A stretch of DNA of 64,000 bases from Takakia lepidozioides (lineage: Eukaryota; Streptophyta; Takakiopsida; Takakiales; Takakiaceae). The notes beneath the pieces are model-generated. The model had not been told where the DNA came from. It saw nothing but the letters and a program-made list of their open reading frames with translations, and searched no databases. Shown here piece after piece: positions 46,568-58,340 of this stretch. Both the position numbers and the translations under genes were made by a program. How positions within the stretch are numbered: position 1 is the stretch's first letter; every line of letters begins with the position of its first letter. Location of the stretch: the NCBI GenBank assembly GCA_030704615.1, contig CM060734.1:31948042-32012041 (forward strand), written 5' to 3'.

Positions 46568-48235
46568 CTACCATCTTTTGATGGATGTACACCAATTACT
46601 GGTGCAGATGGCATGTTGATATTGAGGTTCATGGTGCGGCCTGTAAGTCTTGCCATTGATCGAGTATGGGGGGGGGGGGGGTGGTCCCAGTCTTAGCAAA
46701 TGTTCAGCATATTCCACCTTTCCCATCAATTGTTGTGTCACAAATGAATGTGCTTCTGTAATTTCTTCGGCACGTTGATTTTGGCGCCATGCTGGTGAAG
46801 GTAAGTTGCAAGCAACATTGTTGTTGAAACCAAAGGCTGCATTCAATTCTGCAATTATTGTTGGGCCATCCGCCAAATGCCAATAAGGAAGACCACGCAA
46901 CTGGGCATCCACTAATATGTTCCAGTTCTTCAACATTGAATTGATTGTTGATTTATATTCATCCATCATCTCTCTCGCTTTTGCATCCTCCTCCTCTTCA
47001 TTTGTACTATCGACATTGTATGATTTGAGGAGGTGTATATATTCTGTGGATGCTCTTTCTATTGTGAGTTGAAATGACATCCTCCCAAGTGGTTGTTCGT
47101 CGTATTTCTCCACATTCACCCCTGTCACAGGAGATTCTGGTATTCGGAAGAACCTACTTTTTCTTTCACTCCAATGTCCTCCAAAATGTCGGCAAAACAG
47201 TTCTCTTTCTTCAGCATTGGGTATGCATCACACACGTTTCGTGATTTCTCAGTTTGATGTGACCCAGAATGTATCCATGTTGAACTCTCTACTTGAATCC
47301 TCCGTAAGTAGGTCATGCATCCTTGTATATGGATTCCACAACATGACTTCACCCCAATGCTGCAAATTGAGAAATGAGAAAGGCTCTTGGTCCATTGGCA
47401 AGTTGTGTCTGTTGTATTCGTACCATATTGGAATGATCTCCTCCAAGCCATACAATTCATAGTATTGACGATGGATTGGCGTATGGCACTCTGGGCATGC
47501 ACTCCGAGTAAGGGCAGCTGTTACAAGATATGTGTGTGTGGAAGAAATGCCCACAAGACCCAAGCATGTGTGTTCTCTCTGGTCCAAAGGGGTTTTCACA
47601 AATCGTGCATACTGATCCATCTGTGATGAATGAAGGCACAAGATTTTGTGGTATATCCGTACGATCATTGAGTTTCACATGGGCTGATTTTCGTGGCCTC
47701 GTATCCCACTCTTCCTCAATCTCCAGTTCCCAGTTAGTGCTCATGTTAATATTAGAAATTGTGTGCGAACAATGGTTAAACATTTCTTCTACATCAGCCC
47801 AGAGGGTGAACCCAGTGAATTGCAAGTTCTCCTTATTGCGAATATAATTGTTATACCTCTCCAAATTAGCGGTAATGTTGTCCCGATAAAGGCCGCCTGG
47901 CATACCTGCAATCTCTTGTAGTTGAGACAACGCCCACTCCGTTTCTCTTACTCGTGATGCCAAAAAATTTCCAAACCACACCCAATTTTTCCAGTGCCCA
48001 GCCCCTGGTACATACCTCCGAATGTCCATATCGTACGCCAAACGTCCCACTCCCTAACCACCTCATACAATTCACCAAAATAATCAGTGTGAACGGTTGT
48101 CCTCGAACATTCTCCAAATTCAAGCATGACCTCTTTCACTTTCCGACTTCTTTCATTTATAATTTGTTGTTCGTTTGGCACAATGTATTTCATATACCCG
48201 GGTATCGGCCCGGCTTCGAAATCTGCCATGACCAT
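46568..48235 (-). pseudogene. RING-finger gene 1, decayed by frameshifts
   Basis: Starts MVMADFEAGPIPGYMKYIVP on the minus strand. Pieces in successive frames: ECSRTTVHTDYFGELYEVV; HWKNWVWFGNFLASRVRETE; LQFTGFTLWADVEEMFNHCS; the RING CTICENPFGPERTHMLGSCG with HFFHTH, then ACPECHTPIHRQYYELYGLEE; MDQEPFSFLNLQHWGEVMLW; then CFADILEDIG and GVNVEKYDEQPLG. At least four frame changes interrupt it. It is homologous along its length to the gene at 52220-54074. RING-H2 proteins are usually E3 ubiquitin ligases; the rest of the protein matches no family I know. Upstream (about 48640) is a TATA-like box and then a GC-rich palindrome array. Confidence 0.65.
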
Positions 48236-48699
48236 TTCTCACAGCCCTTCAATATTGGCCTACAAATCGCCCTGCAGAGAACCAAAACAATACTCTGTAG
48301 TGATCATTTGTGACTACCACCACCATGATCATACTTACAAAATATATTTACATATGTCATAGCTATGTCGACACTGAGGAGGCTCGACCCATTTGTCTCC
48401 CTTGTTCACTACTTGCATCTCTTTAACTACACGACACAACATTTGAAAAATAGTTTAAATCCAATGAAAATGGTTCAAAGGTTTACCAACGGTTTCCATG
48501 GAAGAAAAGACAAAACTTCATGACCCCTTTCCATGGGCCCCTCCTAGCCAACTCTCTTCCATGAATGCCACGCATCTGAGGGCAACAAAGCTGAGCTTGG
48601 AGTGAAAGTGAAGAGGGGCCTACCCTCCTTTATAAGCACCCCAAGCCCACAGTCATTGCCCTCTTCCAATTAATATACTACACTTTAAGAGGGCAGGAA

Positions 48700-49265
48700 A
48701 GGGTGGCAAGAAAGGCGACCGCCACAATGGCGGTCGCCGACGGGGCACATGACGTGGCGTTTCTAGCGACCGCCACAGCGGTAGTCGCATGTGTGCTAGG
48801 TGGCGTGGCGATGGTGGCGACCGCCACTATAGCGGTCGCCTGGCAGCCCCCCCCCCCCCACCCCACACGGCCAGGAACGACATTGGGACCGCCAGTCTGG
48901 CAGTCCCAAGCCCCCAATCGCCGACTGCCGAAGCGGTCGCCTCATGGGTAAAAAACCAAGTGGAAACATTTTTTTTTAAAAAAAAAAATGTACGGACCGC
49001 CAGTCTCGCAGTCTCGAGCCCCCAATCGGCAACCGCCATAGCAGTCGTCTCCTGGGTTTATTTATTTATTTATTTTTTAAACCAAAAAAATTGACCATTG
49101 AGTCGGTAAACAAATTTTAAGAAAGTCTCATGGTCCCAACCCCCCAACCGGCGACCGCCACAACGGTAGCCGCAGGGATACCCGAAAAAAAAAAAAAAAA
49201 CAAAACAAAAAAAACCGATGGGGACTTGGAGCCAGGCGGTCCCGAGGCCCCCCACCGGCAACCGC
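48700..49265. repeat. GC-rich array of CGACCGCC/GGCGGTCG palindromic units, central
   Basis: Units such as GGCGACCGCCACAATGGCGG recur about every 50-80 bases. They lie between the divergent RING gene 1 and the transposase gene. The array includes a C run near 48850 and A/T runs near 48970, 49070 and 49185. Confidence 0.7.
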
Positions 49266-49267
49266 GT

Positions 49268-49620
49268 AGAAATTGATTGAAAAGGTGAACTCATCGTTCG
49301 CTGTTCAAATGAATTTTTATTGCTTTCATTCTTTGCGAGTGTGTTGGACATATCTTGCCCTCAAGTATCAGGTGAAGCAAATTTGATTGAAAGGGTGAAT
49401 CCATCGTGAACTGTTCAAATGAATTTTGATTGCTTCGAATTTTTGCGAGAGTGTTGGACATGCCTTCTCAAGTACGTGTCGAGTATCAGGTCAATCGAAA
49501 TTGATTCAAAGGGTGAACCCATCATTCGCTATTCAAATGATTTTTTATTGATTTTAAACATTGCGAGTGTGTTGGACATACATTGTCACAGGCTCCTCTC
49601 AAGTATCAGGTCAACCAAAA
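49268..49620 (+). repeat. Three tandem ~110-120-bp repeats before the transposase
   Basis: Copies start near 49268, 49378 and 49497. Each has AATTGATT.AAAGGGTGAA, a CTGTTCAAATGAATTTT-type block, GCGAG.GTGTTGGACAT and TCAAGTATCAGGT. The last copy runs directly into the transposase reading frame, so the repeat includes the first recognisable codons. Confidence 0.8.
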
Positions 49621-51635
49621 TTACGTGACAGCGAAGAGGGCATTAGATAAGAAGTGGGCAATGTTTTTCTATGAGGCCAACATACCATTCAACGTGGCAC
49701 GACTCCCATCGTTTGTTTCAGCTGTGAGAACAACTTCGGAGTCAAAATGCACGTACACACCACCTCCTTACAATGCTCTACGTACGGGATTATTGGAAGA
49801 GACCATGACTGACATTTCAAAACGAGTAACAGATCGAATTGGGGATTCATTGCGAAAATATGGAAGTACATTATGTGTCGATGGTTGGAGCTCAGTCACG
49901 AACCGACCATTATTCAACATCATGCTCGTATGTCTAGCGGGGGAACAATTTATAGGAACTATTGACACAACCGGGGAACGGAATGATGCACGTTACCAGT
50001 TTCTGGTGCTATCGAAAGCCATTGACTCTGTTGGACCAGAGAAAAATATACAAATTTGTACGGACAATACCTCGAACATGAGAAATATGACCCAGTTACT
50101 TTTGGCTTAGTACCCTCACATGTATTATCAAGGATGTTGTGCTCATATCCTCGACCTACTGTTAGAAGATTGGGGAAAAGAGCAATGAGTGAAAGACCTT
50201 GTGAAGCAGGCCAAGTCTGTTGTGAAGTTCATCCGAAACCACCACATGCCTTTGGCAATATATTGGAGGCACGAACCAAAATACAGCCTAAAGAATCCAG
50301 GAGAAACTCGGTTTGCCACCAACTTCCCGATGGTGGACAGATTGGTGACTGTGAGGTCCGCGCTCGAGCACACTGTTATTGACCCACAGTGGGAATTCCA
50401 TGTACGGACGTGCGGGACTCTCGGAAGAACAAGTCACTGAGCAAAAGTTGAAAGGTCAGAAAGACCATTCGATTAGATGATTTCTGGTCCAAGTGCGAGA
50501 ACTTTGTACACATGGTGGAGCCAGCCCGTGTTGTGTTACGGGAGTTCGATGGAAAGAAACCAGTTATGGGAAAGGCATGGTTGCTATTGAGGAACCTTCA
50601 GCAACATGTATTTTCATTGAAAGACCCTCACTAGATGCAGAGTTGGCGAGAAGGGCCGATGTCGATGCGAAAGCGGGATTGATACGGACACTCATGAAAT
50701 TGGCCCCTCCAAATCAGGGGAAGAGAGCTATATCGGAGTATCCAAGTTTCTTGTACCATCGTGACCCTTTCCACAACCTTCCAGATCCAAAAAAACTTAA
50801 CATGCAGCCGCATGAATGGTGGGATTTCATTGGCGCCGGAGCAATGACATTAGCCCCTATCGCAAAGCGTGTTCTTGCTCAAGTGTGCTCTGCGTCTTCC
50901 TGTGAACGTAATTAGAGTAGTTATTCATTCGTGCATAGCAAGATTCGGAACAGGTTGCATCCGGATAGGGCCGAGAAATTGGTATATGTGTATACCAATT
51001 CACGACTATTACGGGCTGAAGCGGGGGATGATACTGCAGCATGGTACGAGAGGAATTTGCAATCTGAAGACTCAGCTTGTAAGGCCTATACAACAAGTGA
51101 CGATGCCGGTAATTCTAATAGTTCGAATAGCTCCCAAGCGGGAGATGATGCAGAGGGCAATGAATATGATGCACATGGTTTCAACGAGGACGATGATACA
51201 ATGTTTTCGATGTTTGATAACTTACTCGCGGATGATGTGGTGCATCATGTGGCTCATATTGGAGTCACCCGCACTACAACGCATGATACGGACCACCACC
51301 CGCATGTGCACCATCTTCTGACATTGCCAAGCAGTGTAGTCAACTTCGACCTTCACCCAAGCGTGGATGAGGAACGGGGCTCAGGTAGTATTCCAAAAGG
51401 GAACGAGACCAATGAAAATGTGGAAGTACACATGGCGGCAATTATTACCCTCCCGTCCACCACAACACCGCAAACAACAGAGGAAGTTGAAGAGCCCGAG
51501 TCGCACGAGAATGTGACAAAAAACATGGCAAGTTCTCCTGAAATTGGTACGGAACTTGCATTATATAATTATGAAACTATGAATGTATGCAAAGTGGAAA
51601 ATGCATGCATGCACCATGATGTTCATATAAAATAA
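49583..51635 (+). pseudogene. hAT-like transposase (DUF659 plus C-terminal dimerisation domain), decayed
   Basis: Seen in order: KWAMFFYEANIPFNVARLPS; LCVDGWSSVTNRPLFNIMLV; QICTDNTSNMRNM; CCAHILDLLLEDWGKEQ; VKFIRNHHMPLAIYW and NPGETRFATNFPMVDRL; DDFWSKCENFVHMVEP; MQPHEWWDFIGAGAM; and the hAT dimerisation motif SSCERN, SSYSFVHSKIRNRLHP. An acidic, Asp/Glu/Ser-rich C-terminal tail follows to 51635. These are DUF659 and hAT features of plant hAT-like transposases. In-frame stops (TAG near 50108, TGA near 50190, TAG near 50914 in place of an expected Trp) and frameshifts around 50410-50650 kill it. The N-terminal BED finger is not seen. It is the likely mobility gene of the large element. Confidence 0.85.
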
Positions 51636-52219
51636 TATCAATAATGTCAAATGATGCTGGGTCAATGACGAACAAAATGGGATATACAACAACCGCGGTT
51701 GTCCAGCAGAGCAGACCGTGCAATATTCACATTTTGGCATGCAATGTATTGAGAACTATTCACTCTGAAATTGAGTATCCCTATGAAATATTCATGTATG
51801 CCGGTGGACTTGATTAAAATTCCAAACCCGCAACTTAACAACAACGGTGGACTTGCTAATAAATTATAACTTATTCTTCGACACTATGAAGTTCTACATT
51901 AAATCCCTATCAGGTCAATCAAAATTATTGTGGTTAACAGTTATTCAGCTCAACAAATATGACGTACAACCGTGGTCCATGCAAAATTCAAATGAAAATT
52001 CCAGAATAATGAGAAATAGTGCTTCAAATATAAAGGTCGTCCACAAGCATTGGGCGCCATAGTCAAATCACGAAAGACATGCCTCATGGGCAATGCTTCG
52101 AAATTCGGGCATGAAATGTTATGTTGAAATTTTACAAACCTATTAGAAGTTATAGAAAGATTTATTCATAGTTGTAATATGTAAGCGAGGCTATTCCAAT
52201 AAATCTATAGTCTCTTGTG
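51636..52219. other. Convergent gap after the transposase
   Basis: AT-rich, no recognisable ORF. It separates the converging transposase and RING gene 2. Confidence 0.5.
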
Positions 52220-54074
52220 TTTCACTCCTTGAAGTTGTAGATGGCACCGCCGAACGTGGGGGTGATGACAACGTTGAGTGTGTAGAAGCGGCGTCCAGAT
52301 GAACACATTCCTCGTCCACCCTTGCCATCATGCGGAGTGACTCCAGGGAGTATTGATTGGGCCACTCTACTGACTATCATTTTTGAGACGACGAGGCGGC
52401 GAGTTAACATTGTTGGCGACAGTTTCAGCGGCCTTCAAGGTAGCTACAAGGTCCTGGACATTTGGGAGATCAATGGATTTCACACCCACTAACACGCTTG
52501 TTAGACTCATTTGCCACGTTCTAACGACTTGCCTAATGGCCTTGGCATATCTGTTGATTTTCTTTTCATCCGCATCCTCATATGCGGGATTGCGACGCAG
52601 CCGCCGTTCTTTGCGTTCCGTCATTGCGTCGTTCATTCGGATCCATGATTTGGCAACACGCTCAAGGCTATGCAGCAACAGATGCCAGCCAATCGGATTA
52701 CCATTGTATGAGGAAAGGTTCACTCCGTTTGGTGGGTTCTCGGGCAACCGAAAAAACCTCTCGCTTCTTATTCCCCAATGTCCTCCAAGGTTTCGACAAA
52801 ACAACTCTCGTTGATCTGGATCTTATATGCAACGAGCACGTTTTGTGATTTCATCATCCAAAACTCATTGATATTGAACGTCCGATCGGATATCATGCCA
52901 TGCATCCTCGTATCGGCATTCCATGCCAACGTCTTCCCCCAGTGTTTGCCGTTCAGAAAATTGTGAGGTTCCTGGTCCAAAGGGAAATTGTGTCGATTGA
53001 GCTCATACCCTATGGGCATCACATCCTCCAACCCAAATAGCTCATAGTAACGTCAGTGGATTGGCGCACGACATGACGGACATGTGTTGCTTATCAGAGC
53101 CGCCGACTTCAAACAAGTTACGTGAAACATATGTCCACAACTTCCCAAAAAGTATGCACACTCAAGACCATATGGATTAAGGCAAACCGGACAACACGAG
53201 CCATCTTTGATCCATGAATGGTATTGGAGGACGTGAGCACTCCACCCGCTTGTTGTCGAACAAGTGGGATGACATTTGTGTCTCACTAGTATCCCACTCA
53301 TCCTCCATTTCAAATTCCCAAATTATGCTCTCATTGCCTCGACCAACTCTATGTTCACAATGGTCAAACATGGCATGTAAATCACCCCACACCGTGAATG
53401 AGTCAAACTCGGATGTATGGGTGGTGGCAAGTACGGCGGATACGTCTTGGCCGTCACGTTTTTTTCTTTCTTCATCCTTTTGTTTTTCTCAGTAAGTGGC
53501 AAATACCTCATAGTGTTGGCAAATACCTAATTGTTTTGTCGGATTGAATAGTTGTTCCCGAACACTCACCCCTCACCACCATAGACTCCTTGCATTTTGT
53601 CCTCTGTTCACATTCAAGCCTTGCATCTTGTGCAACAGCAAATGACGACCGGGGCGGGCTAGGAATATTATAAGTTATTTGTGCAATGACATCGTCGACC
53701 AATATTGAGGACTGTCTCCCCAATTCATCTATTTGATGCCTTTGCCTATTCACCATGTCCTCCAACTCTGCAATACGTCGGTCTTTGGCTTGCAATTCAT
53801 TTTCCAACAAAGGTTGTGTTGCAGTTGCTTCGGGTGCATTCAATACGGGTTGGGACGATGGCAGTGCTACTGTTGCTGCAGGTGCATTCAACTCGCGTTG
53901 GGGTGATGGTAGTGCTACTGTTGCTGCAGCTACATTCAACTGGCTTTGGGGCTGGGGCTCATATGGGTCGGGGATGTCGCTAAGGATATACTGCTTTACT
54001 CCTTTTCGTTTTGTGTCTGTCTGCCAATCCACACGTCTATGCAAAACAACCTCAACATACACCATGGCTACCAA
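52220..54074 (-). pseudogene. RING-finger gene 2, decayed paralogue
   Basis: Starts MVAMVYVEVVLHRRVDW on the minus strand. The N-terminal part has three ~16-residue repeats of the type LNAPAATVALPSSQPV, then a coiled coil (ELQAKDRRIAELEDMVNRQR) not present in RING gene 1, then GECSGTTIQSDKTIR. A damaged middle follows, then FDHCEHRVGRGNES and EDEWDTSETQ. The RING-H2 is CCPVCLNPYGLECAYFLGSC, GHMFHVTC, TCPSCRAPIH: a full C-x2-C...C-x-H-x2-H-x2-C...C-x2-C set. After an in-frame TGA (RING gene 1 has Arg at the equivalent position) it runs RYYELFGLEDVMP and CFVETLEDIG, then one frame change to a basic helical C-terminus ending near 52367. Probably an E3-ligase-like protein of unknown target. Confidence 0.65.
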
Positions 54075-54687
54075 TGATATGGTATGGAGTTACGGTACAA
54101 CTTTGGTTGTCCCCACAATGTCTTGTATACATCTTCGGCCCTTTGGCAAAAATATACATTTGTGCAATTTGGGGCGTCGCAGCAATTGTTCCGAGTGTGT
54201 ATCTGATGCCTTGGCCTAGGCCACAAACGGTTTATGTGTGCCTACGCCGTTGCCCCCCCACCTCCGTCATTTTTATAACGTTCGTAATATTATATAGCCT
54301 TTACACAACTCTCATTTATTTCTATATGATGTAAAAGCCTAGTGTACCTGCTACAGTCACCTCGTTTGACCGAAACTCACCAATTTTAGCAAAATCACAG
54401 TAAAATGTAACACACCACAAGGGGAGGCCCAACTCCGAAATACACAAAATCTATTTAGTCCCCACCTAATGAATTGAGAAAATGGGTTTGGAAGCCAAAG
54501 ATGGGATGTGGGGGTAAGAAAAAGCCCACAATTTAAAAAAAATCGGAGACAAAACCTCCCCCTGCGTGTCAATGGCTTCCCTCTTCCTCTAACTCCGTTC
54601 GGCAGAATGCAAAGCATCCCACACCCACAGAGCTAAAGGGGAAAAGTGAAAGTGAGAGCCAAAAATGGCCTCCTTCCCCATATATGG

Positions 54688-54925
54688 GCGACCGCTCAAA
54701 AGCGGTCACCCAAGCGCCTTCCGGAAGATGTCCGCCATGTGGCAGCCACCAGCGCAATGTGACGACCGCTGATGTGGCAGTCGCCCGGGCCGGCGGCCCA
54801 TCCCCCAGGCGACCTCTGACGCGGCGGTCGCCCGTGCCGGCGGCCCATCCACCCGGGGACTGCCAACGTGGCGACCGTTGCGTGCCCCATCCCGCCCGGT
54901 GACCGGCGCCTAGATGGTCACCTGG
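54688..54925. repeat. GC-rich array of CGACCGCC/GGCGGTCG palindromic units, right
   Basis: Same unit type as at 31190-31745 and 48700-49265, upstream of RING gene 2 and close to the right end of the proposed transposon. A TATA-like box (CCCATATATGGG, about 54679-54690) separates it from the gene. Confidence 0.65.
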
Positions 54926-55014
54926 CTGGTCGCCTTCGTCCTCGTTGTCGCCAACGTGGCAGAAGAAAATAAAAAGAAAAAACGTAAAAAAAAAATATCG
55001 CGATGAATGTCTTG

Positions 55015-55083
55015 TTATGGACGCGACGTGACGACCGTGACGCCGATGTGTTACTGCGGCGTCACGTCCATACCTGCAACCGG
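55015..55083 (-). repeat. Right terminal/subterminal region of the large transposon
   Basis: Complementary-strand reading gives CCGGTTGCAGG, then GGACGTGACGCC, TCGGCGTCACGG and TCACGTCG. These are the same motif types as the left end. The 9-bp CAGTCAACC follows within one base. Confidence 0.6.
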
Positions 55084-55093
55084 ACAGTCAACC

Positions 55094-58000
55094 TACAAAA
55101 GTGAGAGCCAGGAAAGGAAAGAAATTAGGAAACTCTTGGCTCCTCAAAACTTACATCATTCCACCAATCTCTCATCATTAGTAATAATCAGCATAACTAA
55201 TTTAATTAGGCACCGATGTTTTGAATACCCCCAAGGACCTAAAAGTGTTCACCTACCCACACATAAGTTACATGATCAGTTGACCCAGCTGTCTTTTCTA
55301 TTAGCTGGGTTGGTTATAGTAGATGGCATCCAACCAGTGTTTTTCTTTCCCTTCATTTTTTCAAAATCATAGAGGGGCCACATGATGCGCCTATATAGCG
55401 AGAATAACAAAGTGGCTAGGCTAGAAAAGTGGCTATATACCAAGTGGCACATTTTCACGGATCCATATTGACAAAATTAGGCTCCTGATATTCAACTATT
55501 GGCGCTTTTTGGCAAAAAAAATTCAGATTTTAACCCCCATAATTCCTTTTTACAAGTAGTTGACCCATTTTCCAGGTCGAAATCTGGCGAATTTTCGCCA
55601 GGAAAAAAACAGTGCATCCTACATACACATATGTCATTTTGAACTCATGAACTCTTGTAAGGCGACCTTGTGCAATCACTTTGCAACCTATTGGATGTTG
55701 ATAACATATCTGATTCAATTCGAACATTGATTCATGCATCCTACAACTGAATATTGTCTTCAATTCCACACACATCCAATGTGTTAACCGGCTTATTTCT
55801 ATCAAACAAACATAATTAGTTTTGGTGTCAATTCACAAGGTTGGGTAGCTTGTGAGCATGCTCACGTTGGTGTGAGCCTGCTTATGTGAGCTGACAGACA
55901 TATTCCACATATTCCCTTAAAATCGTAAGAACATGCGACAATGAAACAAAATTGATCATGCTCACGCAACAAACATTGCAAAACTATTAAAAGAACGACA
56001 ACACTGCAAAGAGCATCAATTGATAGAGATTCTTGGTTGTTTGAGTGTAGAGTAATTGCTCAGTTTGCCGACACCTCTTTGCACGTATGGTTGGCTTAAG
56101 TATCTTGCAACCCATAATTTTTGCTAGAGTATTATTCGTTGCTCTTAACCACCACACTATCCACTGCTTTCTTTTATGCGAGGCTTGCCTGAGGGTGCTT
56201 CCAATTTATGTCATTTGTAAAAGTTACATTCAAATATGCCCATTTTTTGTGAGGGTATTCTTCTTTGTCAGTAGGGATGAGATTCACCTTTGTCCAGTAG
56301 GTCGAGTTCATGTACATTTCCAGTGGATGGATGGGGGTAGGAAGATCCAGCTAGTCGTCAGGGTATATACTATATACAGTATTTAGGAAAAAGTGCAAAA
56401 AGTTAGCTTGTCCTGTAAAAGTTAAACACACTTTACCTTTAATTGTCATTTTAAATCCATTCCCTGGTATAAGGCATCTGTAAAGTACACAAACGTAACT
56501 GGTGGAGGGATCAAATCCCCGTGGGCCCGTTGCACGGCGGGGTCCACAGAGCAAAAAGAATAAACGTGACACAACCGATGCTACTAAAACAGCGCCCCAC
56601 TTTTCACATATTCCGTTGGAATGTGCGCGGGGCCAGAGCGGCAGCCACGTCAGAGCACACCTCAGCAGCTGATAAACGCGGGGCAGCACGAATGTCAACC
56701 CCCACCCTGCAGACTTGGGCAGTTGACATCCGTGTCTTTGACTTTTCGCCTCCAAGTCAGTGCGCTTATTTGGCGACTCCAAGTCAAAGGGGGCAGCGAG
56801 TTAGTTAGCGTAACCAAGTCACGTACCCATATATCTATCTCTCTATATATCTATCAACCATTTGGCAAGTGGGTCCCTGCCTTCCGGGTCAAGCCCGGTG
56901 ACCCGAAGCAGCAGGAACAGGTGGGCCCATCAGCCGCAGTTTATCATCCATAATTTCGACAGTGCTCCGTTGACAACCCTCATTTGTCATCCGTTGGACA
57001 GGTATACTCTTTTTCCGGGAAACTCTGGTAACTTCCTGGCAGAAACCTCGAAATCGAGTCAACTTGTTGCGATAAAATAGGTGTCGTATATGTAGAAATA
57101 TGAAATGTTTCCAAGAGGAAACATCAGCAGGAGCAACTGGTCACGTGGGCCTTGACCGGAAAATAAAGCACATTCCAGGGGAGACAGGTCACAGGGGTTT
57201 GATATGTAGCCAGACCGGCAGGCCAATGCACAGATTGTCTTACCACGGGGCTGTTGGGCATAGTAGCATACATACTCACATGCATGAAAGAGACTTCCTT
57301 GTAACCTGGACGTATTAAATAGGCTCTAGACAGATTATACATGTTGATTAAGGATGATGGCTTTTAAGTTGGATGAAAACCAGTTACCAACCACCATTGG
57401 AAATGAGATGAAACACCATTCATAATAACCTAAAGTGTGTTTATACAAGGCTGGGTCATAATGAATTTTTGGCATATATGTATGAATCATGTATGTATAT
57501 TTTTAAAATTTACGTATTTATGATGCTTGATTACATACTTGGATGATCTGCTCTAACCACTATGTATAGCCCATCCAATATTTTGAAAAAAGGTATCTCA
57601 AAAAAATAGTAAATAGCATCCATTGCTGTGTTTTCTTTTTTGGCGAAAAATCGCCAAATGGCCACCTCAAAACATTAAAATGGAATATTTTGTCATAAAT
57701 TCCCAATTTTTTCATGGATGAAATCGCCAAACTTCTACAAGGAAAAAAATAAAAATGGATGAATTCGTCAAATGTGGATGATATAAATGGATGAAAGTAT
57801 ATTGGAGGTTGATTCTATCCAAATTTTCAATGGATGAACATAATATATAGTTATTTCTTGTAGCCACTCGTGCTATTTTTCAAATTTAAGAAAAAAATCA
57901 CTGATCCATTGTATCAAATTACCTTTTATGATGAGGCTATTTAAGGAGTTTTGTCAAAAATGCTCCTGTTACCTACTATTAAAAATAAAATAAAAATCAA

Positions 58001-58100
58001 ACTGGTATCAGTGTGAGCATTAGGCAATCCAATGAAGCTTAATTTTATAAATATTCAGCATTACATAATCCATTGGCATATAAGTTTTGATACAAGTAAA
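55094..58100. other. No recognised gene
   Basis: AT-rich DNA right of the proposed transposon end. The ORFs are short and show no known domain. Nothing else supported. Confidence 0.5.
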
Positions 58101-58105
58101 TTAGA

Positions 58106-58340
58106 TGCCACCAGACAATAGCTCAGTTGAGATTACCATTCAAGTGACTCTAGGTTCAAATCCTACTAACTTTGTCGGGAGTGGTATAATCTTCTCCCCC
58201 TTCCCTTGGGCTGTGGTCTTTGAGCCTTGTGCTTGGTGCCACCCTCCTGCGAGGTTGCTATAAAAGAGGTTATTTTTTCCTCTCCCTATAATTAAGGGGC
58301 TTGAACTGTTAGTCGCGAGCGTTTCCCATTGATTTTTTTT
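58106..58340 (+). mobile_element. tRNA-derived SINE (probable)
   Basis: Contains A-box-like TAGCTCAGTTG and B-box GGTTCAAATCC about 35 bases apart, as in a tRNA gene, then a non-tRNA body of about 170 bases ending in a run of ten T residues near 58338. The arrangement (tRNA-like head, unrelated body, homopolymer tail) is that of plant SINEs. I did not find a clear target-site duplication. Confidence 0.6.

Larger units (their letters stand above)
31046..55093. mobile_element. Large hAT-like DNA transposon carrying kinase-like and RING genes (proposed)
   Basis: Boundaries: CAGTCAACC at 31046-31054 and again at 55085-55093 (9 bp; 8 if the first C is excluded). Just inside each copy is the inverted terminal sequence CCGGTTGCAGG (31055-31065, and its complement at 55073-55083). 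Beyond the 11-bp repeat both ends are rich in ACGTGA, CACGTC and GGCGTCA motifs, as in hAT subterminal regions. Contents: kinase-like gene (+), RING gene (-), hAT/DUF659 transposase (+), second RING gene (-), all decayed, with GC-rich palindrome arrays at both ends and in the middle. Without the nested Gypsy insertion the element would be about 11.7 kb. The repeat at the ends is observed; that all four genes belong to one element is inference. Confidence 0.65.
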
